The notes under the pieces were generated by a model. It searched no databases and had not been told where the DNA came from. It was given only the letters and a program-made list of their open reading frames with translations. Source: Isoetes engelmannii (Eukaryota; Streptophyta; Lycopodiopsida; Isoetales; Isoetaceae). From it: 21,268 nucleotides of DNA. Shown here piece by piece: positions 1-8,185 of the stretch (position 1 is its first letter; every line of letters begins with the position of its first letter). The stretch is from the NCBI GenBank assembly GCA_011763485.2, contig JAANSK020270269.1, positions 1 through 21,268 on the forward strand. Reading direction: 5' to 3'. The position numbers were made by a program, and so were the translations under genes.

Positions 1-493
1 AACATATATATAGATGGCTCGTCCCTTCCTAGAATCCCGATCCGATGGCTCGGATCGATTGCATTATCATCCTCTTCACTTGTCGCTTCTGGACAAATAA
101 TTGGCTTTTAGGTCGATGCCACTTCATATGATAATAGTTGGCTTTTAGGCTCATGCCTTTTACACGGGAGACCAAGTGCTTGAACTTGGCTTTCAATATC
201 CATCCTTTTAATACCTTTCTTGTAGAGTAAAAAAGAGCACATGGGTTCTCATGTATCAACATCATGATTAAAATATATTTTTTCCAATAAATTTGGACTA
301 TTCATCATCAAAACAAGTTGGGGTTTCCTCATCATTTCATGTTAATAATAATTTAATTAATAGCATGCAAATATTTTTTGGTTACCACGATAAATAAATG
401 GATTTTGTGCCAAGGCTATCCTTCAAATAGCATGGAGTACCTTAGCATAAATTCATATAGTTGACATTATCATTGAATGCTAATGGTGGTTGC
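1..493. other. Unassigned AT-rich flank
   Basis: No coding, RNA or repeat signal that I can support. A 78-codon minus-strand frame at 29-265 has no recognisable motif and looks like chance. The short open frame leading into the LINE begins at about position 494. Confidence 0.5.
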
Positions 494-648
494 ATGCCTC
501 CTCTCTGCCAGCTCCTCCCGCCCCTCCTACCTTAGCTGCTCATGTTCAACCACCGCACACTATCCCCCTTGATGCCCCCCCCCCAAACTCCTCCCCTGAG
601 CGCGTCTACATCTACCGCAACACTGAGAAATAGGAATTATGCTTCCGC

Positions 649-1380
649 ATGGTGTCCTGGAACTGTCGAGGCTTCCCTTGGCAGAAACAAGAAAGTCTCA
701 ACTTCATTGCAGCAGATATGGATATCATTTTCCTCATAAAAACATGGGAACATACATGGCACAGACTACCACACCTCCAATGTAGCTGCACTTCTTAGTC
801 TTCAACGAGTGCACAGGCAGGTGTTTTGGGGGTGTGGGGGGGGGGAGGTCCGTGTGCTATATTATTGCACAACTTGACTACCGTCAATCTCTCCGCGCAA
901 GACAGACATGCACAATTGCTACTTGTGGGAATGCATGTAGCATGGCAATGGCAACCCCCTCTTTGTGGCAGCATGCTACTTTTCCACATGCCGAGCGAGA
1001 GTAACTTCTATAACACCATTCAGATGTGGATAGGCTGGAGCCCTACATCGATCTACATGATGACATACAATAGCACAAGCAGTTGGGTAAGGTCATGCAG
1101 CTCGGGGGCATTAATGCATGCACGAGGTGGAGAAGATCCCAAAATTTGAACCCCTGGCAGAGGATGTGTTGCAGCTAAACGCCGCTGAGGTTGCTTGGCC
1201 AAGGATATCGACCACCATGTTACACGGCATGGATGGCAGTTGTTGTTGCTCTGCAACATCTTTAACCTGATCATTTGCAATGGGTTGGCACATTGTAAAC
1301 ATCAGAACCAGGGGCCAGCTCCAGTGTTGCGGATTACGTCCTGGTGGAGGAACATGATCTGCATCTGATTTTCCATTTTG
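649..1380 (+). pseudogene. LINE endonuclease domain remnant
   Basis: The start MVSWNCRGFPWQKQESLNF followed by AADMDIIFLIKTWEHTWH is the usual opening of an APE endonuclease in plant LINE ORF2, where the early WNCRG block carries the conserved asparagine. The end of the domain can be read near 1230-1360: a LLLLCNIFNLIICNGLAH stretch and then SSVADYVLVEEHDL in another frame. These correspond to the 'LL.FC...GL.V.NG' and 'S.VDYVLV' blocks of the family. The middle (about 790-1130) has stops in all frames and G-rich expansions around 825-847. The domain nicks target DNA in live elements; this copy cannot. Confidence 0.75.
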
Positions 1381-1899
1381 GCGTTGGAACAGAGAGTTAG
1401 GACTAGGAAGTAGACTCAGACCACCAATCCTTTTTCTTGCACATAGACTGGCAGGTGGTCCACACGTCCATTACCTCAATACCTTGTGTGCCCCAGCTGC
1501 GCCTAGACTATGACCAAGTAGAAATCTATGTCCAAATGGTTGAGCATCACCTGGAGGGAATATTGCAGCTTCCCACACTGCAGCAGCAAACTGCTCAATT
1601 GACGCAGTTGCTTAGGACGACTGCCGACAGTTGCTTTGGGAGAAGTAGCAGACGGAGACCTTTGGAAGCTGCCACCTTCCCTCACAACCAGTGGTTTGAT
1701 GATAAATGTCACTGATGCCACCTTGCGCCCACATGCCATCAGCCAGTACTGTGCCTTCTTCACGGAGAAGAAGGCCAGATAACTTGCAAAAGAACATCCA
1801 TAGATGTCCTAATCCTTAGATCAGCACTCCAGTACATTCTGGAGAAGGGTATTGAGCAAGTCTTTGCAACCTGCAAGGAACATTACCTCGGGGCAATGG

Positions 1900-2830
1900 G
1901 TGCAATACTTGCGGCAGCTTTATGATCCACTGGAAGGTCGGGCAGCAATGCCCTCATAGATGGGCCTGCCACTAGTCATTACAAAGACAGATGTTATAAT
2001 AGGCCTACAACGCCTTGCCAATGGGAAGGCAACATATTTAGATGGTATGCAGGCGGAGCCCCTCAAATGAGATGGGCCTCTCATGGTGCCCATCTTGACG
2101 ACGTTATTTAATAGAGCAGTACAAGAAGGCTTCCCCTTGTTGGGGACCACTAGCAAAGTTCCTTCCATATACAAGGCAGGTGACCGTCACTGCCTAGCCA
2201 ACCATCGCACCATCATGGTCAGCGGGTCAGCTCCCTCTTTACAAAATTGTTGGTTGGCAGCCTTGAGCAATGGCTAACGATATGGGCAGAAGATATGAAG
2301 GTGTACCATTGTCCATATCTTCACGCTGTGAACACTAATTGAAGATAACAGGAACTGCCGGCAAGATCTGTACTTCCGTTTTGTAAATTTTGCAAAAGCT
2401 TTCGACGTTGGACCTCGAGACAAGTTGTGAGGCAGATTGATAGGGACCCCAGTCGACTTGCAAAATGCAATATATAGGTTATATGCGGCATGCTCAAGTC
2501 GTCTGACACCGCCAGGGCAACCTAACGTCAGTAGTATTGAAGTGCGACAGGGCTGCCCCCTCTTCCCGACGCTCTTTGGCATGTATATTGATCAATTGGA
2601 AGATTGGCTTGCTGAATAGGGGAGGGCAGGCGCTCAGCTCATGCACCACATAAATTGTCAACTCATACACGCTATCAATGTCAATCTATTGGTCTACACT
2701 CTGCAAGATATATAGTGTCACTTGGATGCTCTAGAGACTATGCAGGTTAACTTGGCAAAAACTAGTGTACTGCTAGTTTTATCCTCCCGTCAGCCAAGAT
2801 CTCCCTCCTTCACTTGTCAATGATAGAATA
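1900..2830 (+). pseudogene. LINE reverse transcriptase domain remnant
   Basis: Reverse transcriptase blocks appear in the expected order: a GKA..DG.QAE.LK stretch, LFNRAVQEGFPLLGTTSKVP, YKAGDR, NHRTIMVSG, FVNFAKAFD.GPRDKL, then RQGCPLFPTLFGMYIDQLEDW. The catalytic YADD region should fall near 2690-2715, where I read LLVYTLQDI followed by HLDALETM and VNLAKTSVLLV. The YADD motif is therefore degraded, while the 'HLDAL' and 'VNLGKTKVMVF'-like neighbours remain visible. Stops interrupt the domain. The polymerase is dead, but the family assignment is firm. Confidence 0.85.
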
Positions 2831-2999
2831 TGGAGGTGGCCCTGACCTACAAGTATTTGAAAAAAAATCTCTAACCACCAGACTGGAATGCTTACATCAG
2901 GTTGCACGTCACATCGGGCTGGAAAGTTCTATATGCCATGCAGAACAATAGCCACAAGGCAGAGGTTTATGCCTAGAGTCACCTTGTATACCTGGAGTC

Positions 3000-3680
3000 A
3001 CCAATCACGCCTCTTCAAGGCCCTGGTCGAGTCTGCTCTATTATATGGGGCAGAAGTGTGGGGTCCGGTAATATCGATGGCTACATGGAATGACCTGGAA
3101 CAGGTACAGATAAGGCCTTCTTAGCACGGGCACCTGAGGTAAAGTCCATAGTTCCATATCAGATCCTGTGACAGGATATGAATTTCCGACCCCTCCAGAG
3201 GGCCGCACTAGACCGCCATTTCCTTTACTTCCAGAAGGTAGGTCGTATGGGTGATAGCCCTTTGCCAAATTTGGCTTTAGCTATAGCAGTGCGTCCATAA
3301 TGCCTCAAAGATCACTAGAAGGACCTCACTAGTTCTCCCAATAGAATGTACAAGCACACAGGTGCGTGCAGGTACACACAAAGAAGGAACAACGATGAAT
3401 AGAGATAGTACCTTGATGCTTGCTCCTTAGAAAACTATGGGATGCAGATGCTTTGACACATGTCAAGATGGCACATTATCAACAGCATGTCAATCCCATG
3501 CTCGCACGAGTCCCACACCACTACTTACGCACCCACTTGCCGATGAAGAATCACAGAATCCGCATGTGTGCGCATTGCCTCCGCTTTGATACAGTCCGAT
3601 GGACTCGGAAGGCACGCGGCCATCAGAGCGCCATTGAGGATCAATGCCATGTTCTTCAGACCTGCCCAATATAGGCTCAT
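3000..3680 (+). pseudogene. LINE ORF2 C-terminal region remnant
   Basis: RLFKALVESALLYGAEVWG (3008-3064) matches the thumb/connection block that follows reverse transcriptase in LINEs of this type. Downstream, a basic segment carries CAHC near 3567-3578 and CHVLQTCP near 3648-3671, consistent with a CCHC-like zinc motif of the form C..C...H....C. Pieces lie in more than one frame. The stretch at 3890-3907 is a G homopolymer, followed by what I take as the 3' untranslated tail. Confidence 0.7.
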
Positions 3681-3994
3681 ATCGGTGCACGGTATGTTTA
3701 GCTGGTTCTGCCTGGCCAGCCGCTACATGTGCTATTGGACACGACCTCCATGGATTTGCTGGTATCATACCTTTAAGAGGTCATGGATCTACGAACTCAG
3801 ATGTGCCCTTCGGTACAGTGTTGAACATGCTATACGATTGTATAGTCTACCAGCATACTTATTACTGCTAAGGTTTTTCCTTCGAAAGCCCTTTGGGGGG
3901 GGGGGGGTTTAATCCTAGCAGTAATACGCTGGCTGCTCTCTCTTTTTTTGGGTCCCATAGGTGTCAATTCATCTTCGTGAATGACAAAAAATAT

Positions 3995-4010
3995 ATTCTA
4001 TTCTATTCTA
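3995..4010 (+). repeat. ATTCT tail of the LINE
   Basis: Three and a bit units of ATTCT follow an A-rich stretch (3985-3995). Some LINE lineages end in short tandem repeats instead of poly(A), and this fits the 3' terminus. The next base starts sequence unlike the element. Confidence 0.6.
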
Positions 4011-5420
4011 CTTTAATCGTTTGCGAGTAAACCATTATGGGCACATGCATGATATGTAGTTTCCATATCCCCTTGTGTTTATCCATAAAAGAAAAATTGT
4101 TCTAGGAGCAAAGGAATCTTCCTCACTCTTGATTTTCAACATATTCTGTTCGACTTTGAATCTAAGTTATTAAATGCTTGATTTGTTATGAAAAATAATA
4201 CTAGTTGCATTTTAGTGATACATGGAATATGAAAAGCCGACATTCTTTCTTGGAATCCAGTAATGAGATAAGGACACCCTATATTAAGTGCAGCCGAAAT
4301 CTGCTGCACTGCTTCTTTTTTTCTTTTGTACATGTGTATTCTTTTTGTAAACGAATCACCCAACATAATATAGTTGATCTAAATCGATCTCAAATGTGCA
4401 GTGTTGGAAGCTTGTAGGATCTTCCACCCCTAGCCACCAACTCTTAATGGCTTCTGCATGTCCCACGAACTTATAGATGTTTCACAATATTCCGCATACA
4501 TCTTAGAACCATTATATCAATTGGAATCTACCCCTAACTAAGCGCAGGCAACATTTATACCCCTCCCCCTTCCCCCCCCGGGATTTTTTTTTTCCTTTTT
4601 TTTTTTTTTCAACAGGTTTGCCTAACCTCTGCTACAACAATTGCTACAATTCTAGCATGTGCAAGTGTCATGCCATGTCACCTGAATTTAACTAGGTCTG
4701 TTGGATGTTGAAAAATTCGAATCTATGGTCAAGAAAATTAGAAATTAGAAATCCTTAGGAAATTGGTGTCTAGCTCTGTTCTGCCGCATGTTCGATTATG
4801 GTGGTAGCTAAAACCAGGCCTGCAAGGGCGCTAAAGGCTTGCTTATGGGTAAATCTTCTGCCGTTGATGCTTGAATGATAAAAACTAAGAAAAAACCCCA
4901 CTTCTAGATCTTGTGCTGACCTTTGTTTGTTCCTTCCTTTCTCATTTTTCCTTTGTTTATTTTTGAATAAGTCATCTATTGTTCTAGCGTGGATTAGGCT
5001 ATTTTGATGGAGAAGGCGTATTTGGGAGATTCCAGAGAGGCTGGCTGCCGGATTACCTCAGGCCAAAGTTGCCTTTGTGATTCACAATCATTTACCAGAA
5101 TACTCCATCAAAAGGAAAGGGTTCATTTATCTCCTACGTTTTGGTTTGAAGGATCATAAAATTGCTTGTTCTTTCTAATCACGCTCTAGGAAATTCCTTG
5201 TTCTATTCTGTTCTATACCAAACAGAGAGGTGAAATCTCCCTTCTGGAGCTAAAACTCCATTCAGAAACGGAAATCAGTGAAAATTAAGGGATTTTTGAC
5301 AGATGGGTACGCATCCCAAGTGCATGTGCCTTCAGATTCTTAGAGGTAAGCGTTCTTTCTTAGAGTTAAACTTCATTTTCCACATTATTATATTCAAAAC
5401 TAGAAAGGGGCCGCCTGTTA
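4011..5420. other. Non-coding AT-rich interval
   Basis: No supported gene. The only marked features are homopolymer runs at 4560-4610: C runs, then long T runs broken by CC. Small open frames (for example 4205-4417) show no family motif. Confidence 0.5.
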
Positions 5421-5426
5421 CACTAA

Positions 5427-5472
5427 CTCCTCGGTTTAGCCGCGGCCTTCGGCCGAGGCCTCGCCTCGGTTT
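5427..5472. repeat. GC-rich overlapping hairpins
   Basis: In AT-rich surroundings this 46-base block holds two nested stems: GGCC-TTC-GGCC, and CCGAGGC with GCCTCGG around a CTC loop. CCTCGGTTT also occurs twice as a direct repeat, once on each side. GC hairpins of this sort occur at Helitron 3' ends, but I see no CTRR-type end at the right distance, so the origin is open. Confidence 0.55.
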
Positions 5473-5499
5473 GGATGAATGCACGCCCATTTTTCCAAC

Positions 5500-6204
5500 C
5501 ATGTTAGTCAACACCTATATCTCTATACCCATGTTGCTCAACATCCATTGGACAACCTATCAGGAGCTTACTCCCACTCACTATAAATTCTAAAGTTCTA
5601 AAAGTAGCATCTATGAGGAGCTTACATTACATCAAAGTATCACCCATGAAGAGCCTACTCATACTTGCTACCGCACATAGCAAATTGGGAGGACCGATGT
5701 TAGTCACCAATTCTAAAGTAGCACCCATGAGGAGCCTACTCATGCCTACCACCAATTTTTAAGTATCCATGTACATCCTATCCATGAAGAACCTACCTAC
5801 ACCCACTACACTCCAAAAGACCTCACATTCTTATTCACACCTACTCCCAATTCCAAAGTACAACCCATATATGTTCAAGGCGCTCCTCACCCATGGGAAG
5901 CAAACTCACGCCTACAACAAATTCCAAAGTATCATACATGAAAAGCTTATTCATGCCTTCCAACACTTATTACTGATTCCAAAGCATCACCCATGAAGAG
6001 TTTACTCAGATCTACTACCAACACTGACCATTAATTCCGAAGTACCCCCCATGAGGAGTTTAAACACATCTACTACCAATTACAAAGTATCATCCATTAG
6101 GAGCGTATTCACGCCTATTATCAACACTTACTACCAATTCCAAAGTCTCACCCATGAGGAGCTCACTCACACCTATTACCAACACCCAGTACCAATTCCA
6201 ACAC
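5500..6204 (+). repeat. Degenerate minisatellite array, block 1
   Basis: Imperfect tandem units of roughly 45-60 bases repeat the theme CCCATGAGGAGCTTACTCA, then ACCTACTACCAACACTTA, then CTACCAATTCCAAAGTATCA. At least ten copies can be followed, with internal deletions and variable spacing. The unit can be read open in one frame, which explains the short open frames here, but substitutions look random with respect to codons. I do not regard it as coding. Confidence 0.8.
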
Positions 6205-6288
6205 ATGTAGAACATTCTATTTTGTCTCTTTGCAACTTTAAAAAAAAAGTTTCTATTTTTAGACTGAGGTGCTTACCCATGTGCATCT

Positions 6289-6308
6289 GGAACATTCTAG
6301 AACATTCC
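6289..6308. promoter_or_regulatory. Heat-shock-element-like pentamer run
   Basis: Four contiguous perfect pentamers alternate as nGAAn nTTCn nGAAn nTTCn. This is the consensus bound by heat shock factor trimers. Whether it is functional is unknown; it could equally be a by-product of the GAACATTCTA decamer repeat. Confidence 0.35.
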
Positions 6309-6410
6309 ATAGCATTTTCATTTCGTTCATCTAGAACATTATAGAAGATTTTAGAATTGATTGCGCCTCACCCTTTAACTATGTTTGAACTTCCATTTAT
6401 TTCATCCGAC

Positions 6411-6475
6411 TAATGGTTGGTCTAGTGGTAAGATTTGGGGGGTTTGGGAGCAATGACTAGGGTTCAAATCTTCCC
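6411..6475 (+). mobile_element. tRNA-like SINE head, copy 1
   Basis: TGGTCTAGTGG at 6418-6428 fits the RNA polymerase III A box (TRGYNNARNGG). GGTTCAAATC at 6461-6470 fits the B box (GGTTCRANNCC) apart from its edge. The 43-base spacing is close to that in tRNA-derived SINEs. The sequence does not fold into a full tRNA that I can see, so a SINE head is more likely than a tRNA gene. Confidence 0.55.
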
Positions 6476-6595
6476 TAAAGCATAAAAGTTTTCAAATGAA
6501 CTTCAAATAAGTTTAGAAGATGGATGGCCATATCGTGCCACGTGGCACCTTACTGACCATTGATAGGGCGTTGATGGCTTACTCACATACATACT

Positions 6596-6907
6596 CACTC
6601 ACGGATACGGATGCTTATTCACGCCTATTATCAACACTTACTATTAATTCCAAAGCACCTATTATCAACACTTACTATTGATTCCAAAGCATCATTCATG
6701 AGGAGTTTACTCACACCTATTTCCAACACTGACCGCCAATTTCAAAGTATCCCCCATGAGGAGTTTACTCACACCTACTACCAATTCCAACATATCATCC
6801 ATGAGGAGCTTATTCACGACTATTATCAACACTTACCACCAATTTCAAAGTCACACCTGTGAGGAGCTCACTCACACCTATTACCGACACCCATTACCAA
6901 TTCCAAT
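6596..6907 (+). repeat. Degenerate minisatellite array, block 2
   Basis: The same unit family as at 5500-6204: ATGAGGAGTTTACTCACACC, ACTACCAATTCCAA and so on, with about six copies. CCTATTATCAACACTTACTA is repeated near 6623 and 6658. It precedes composite copy 2 just as block 1 precedes copy 1, so array and composite were duplicated together. Confidence 0.78.
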
Positions 6908-6989
6908 TTTAGAACATTCTATTTTGTCTCTCTGCAGCTTTCCAAATAAGTTTCTATTTTTAGAATAAGGTGCTTACCCACATGCATCT

Positions 6990-7019
6990 GGAACATTTTA
7001 GAACATTCCAGAATATTCT
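6990..7019. promoter_or_regulatory. Heat-shock-element-like run, six pentamers
   Basis: Six contiguous pentamers alternate GAA and TTC; one reads TTT instead of TTC. The block lies at the junction of the two 99-base modules of composite copy 2. It is an inferred binding pattern only. Confidence 0.3.
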
Positions 7020-7118
7020 ATTTGGTTCTTCGCAAGATTGAAAAAAGACTTTCTATTTTTAGATTAAGGTGCTTGCCCATGAGCATCTAGAACAATTTAG
7101 AACATTCTAGACCCATCT

Positions 7119-7143
7119 AGAACATTCTAGAAGATTCTAGAAT
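7119..7143. promoter_or_regulatory. Heat-shock-element-like run, five perfect pentamers
   Basis: nGAAn nTTCn nGAAn nTTCn nGAAn runs without a break and contains two TTCTAGAA palindromes. It lies about 80 bases upstream of the SINE-like A box of copy 2, a position that could matter for transcription. Function is untested. Confidence 0.35.
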
Positions 7144-7195
7144 TGATTGTGCATCACCCTTAACAAAGTGTGAACTTCCATTCATTTCAAGAAAC

Positions 7196-7262
7196 TAATG
7201 GTTGGTCTAGTAGTAAGGATTGCGGGGTTTGGGAGGCAATGACCAGGGTTCAAATCCCCCCT
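7196..7262 (+). mobile_element. tRNA-like SINE head, copy 2
   Basis: A box TGGTCTAGTAG at 7203-7213 and B box GGTTCAAATC at 7247-7256, start-to-start spacing 44 bases. The B box and its right flank (CCCCCTAAA) are close to copy 1. Poly(A)-rich sequence follows at about 7262-7280. Confidence 0.55.
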
Positions 7263-7609
7263 AAAATTTAAAAAAATTTCAAATCAACTTCAAATAAGCT
7301 TGGAAGATGGATGGCCCAAATCATGTTACCTAGCGCCTTGTTGACCGTTGATAGGGTGTTGACGACATACTTACACGCTTGAGGAATGCATCATACATCC
7401 CAACTGTGGCATTTTAACATGCTGTTTTGCAAATACAGACAATTATTTATGCAAGTACAGGTGCAAGATTTTAGAATTAAAAAAATGGGAGGCAGGGAAT
7501 TGAAACAGGTAAACGTGGAAGGTCCATGAATTTTGTGGTAGCAAATGGTAGAAAAGGACCCAAACAGCAATTGACTATAAGAGTCGTATTTAAGTGATCT
7601 TCTTTCTAG

Positions 7610-8185
7610 ATGTATGGCAAGTGCAAAGCTTTTAGAGTTGCTCGTTCAGTGTTGACAATATGAATTCCTGCAAAACTTTTACATTTAACATCATGCTTGC
7701 AGCTTATTTAGAACAAGGGAAATCCCGCAATGTACACCAACGGTTTGAACTGATGCCCGAGAAAGATGTGATTTTCACTACTTCCATGGTTGCAGCATAT
7801 ACTGAACATGGGAAGCTGAAAACAACTTTTCAGCTCTTAAAAACAATGCCCATGGTTGCAGCATATGCGGAACATGGGAAGCTGAGAACAACTTCTAAGC
7901 TCTTCAAACAAATGCCTGAAAGAGATCACATCTCTTCGAATGTAATGATTTCATCTTATGTGGATTACTCTGAGATCATGGAACATCATGATCTCATCAT
8001 ATGCTCAGTATGGGAAAGTTAACTGAGGCCCTCAACTTAATCAACCAAATGCCAGAGAAGGATATGATCTCATGGAATGCTATGCTTGGAGCCTACGCCA
8101 AGGATGGCCATATCAGGGAGGCCTGATGAGGCATCTAAAGTTTTTAGTGAGCTACTTAACTAGGATAGTGTATTTTGGTTGCAGG
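7610..8185 (+). pseudogene. Broken PPR (pentatricopeptide repeat) protein fragment
   Basis: PPR proteins are plant RNA-binding helical repeats acting in plastids or mitochondria. The fragment opens with MYGKCKAFRVARSV (7610) and shifts frame into FNIMLAAYLEQGKSRNV at about 7680. About five S/L-type repeats follow, with the signatures FELMPEKDVI, MVAAYTEHGKLKTT, LFKQMPERDHISSN and VMISSYVDY. One repeat has lost roughly ten codons, where KTMP joins directly to MVAAYAEHG. The frame changes near 7980, where NIMISSYAQYGK continues, and again at 8018 into LTEALNLINQMPEKDMISWN and AMLGAYAKDGHIREA. DEASKVFSELLN and DSVFW then appear in a third frame. There is no start context and no DYW or E domain, and several frameshifts are present. 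It is a remnant of a PLS-class gene; the closest relative is unknown. Confidence 0.85.

Larger units (their letters stand above)
494..4010 (+). mobile_element. Decayed APE-type LINE (non-LTR retrotransposon)
   Basis: The order is proline-rich leader, apurinic-type endonuclease, reverse transcriptase, then a C-terminal Cys/His region, all on the plus strand. The leader (about 494-640) reads LPAPPAPPTLAAHVQPP and is in frame with the endonuclease start MVSWNCRGFPWQKQ at 649. Reverse transcriptase blocks include a GKATYLDGMQAEPLK-like stretch near 2020-2065, VPSIYKAGDRHCLANHRTIMV near 2155-2220, FVNFAKAFD near 2380 and RQGCPLFPTLFGMYIDQLE near 2548. The C-terminal part has LLYGAEVWG (3038-3064), a CAHC pair near 3567 and a CHVLQTCP ending. 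The right end is a short run of ATTCT repeats. Many stops and frame changes break every domain, so it is inactive and old. I found no clear target site duplication, and the 5' edge is approximate. The clade (L1-like or other) cannot be set by eye. Confidence 0.9.
6205..6600 (+). repeat. Composite repeat unit, copy 1 (SINE-like head plus GAACATTC block)
   Basis: The unit starts at AGAACATTCTATTTTGTCTC and passes through a TTTCTATTTTTAGA...GGTGCTTACCCAT module and GAACATTCTAG repeats. It then runs through TTGATTG..CATCACCCTT, the tRNA-like segment, and an ending near GACCATTGATAGGGCGTTGA. The same order recurs at 6911-7385, so the two are copies of one larger segment. The borders of the original mobile unit cannot be separated because the flanking minisatellite was duplicated with it. 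Confidence 0.75.
6908..7385 (+). repeat. Composite repeat unit, copy 2
   Basis: Matches copy 1 at an offset of 702 bases on the left and 785 bases at the tRNA-like part. The difference comes from an extra internal module: 6911-7009 and 7010-7110 are two versions of about 99 bases (AGAACATTCTATTTTG... against AGAATATTCTATTTGG...). The end, GACCGTTGATAGGGTGTTGA, matches the end of copy 1. Confidence 0.75.

Noticed and set aside
825-847. G-rich run as a regulatory quadruplex
   Set aside because: It lies inside the decayed LINE endonuclease region, and homopolymer growth in dead sequence explains it; similar C and G runs occur at 575-585 and 3894-3907.
6411-6475. Possible true tRNA gene
   Set aside because: A and B boxes fit, but I cannot form an acceptor stem or a proper anticodon arm, and it is repeated with its flanks. 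A SINE-like head explains it better.
5769-6862. Several plus-strand open frames of 75-97 codons in the minisatellite
   Set aside because: They follow the repeat unit, share low-complexity text (TYYQHLLPIP-like) and shift between units. They are by-products of tandem repetition.
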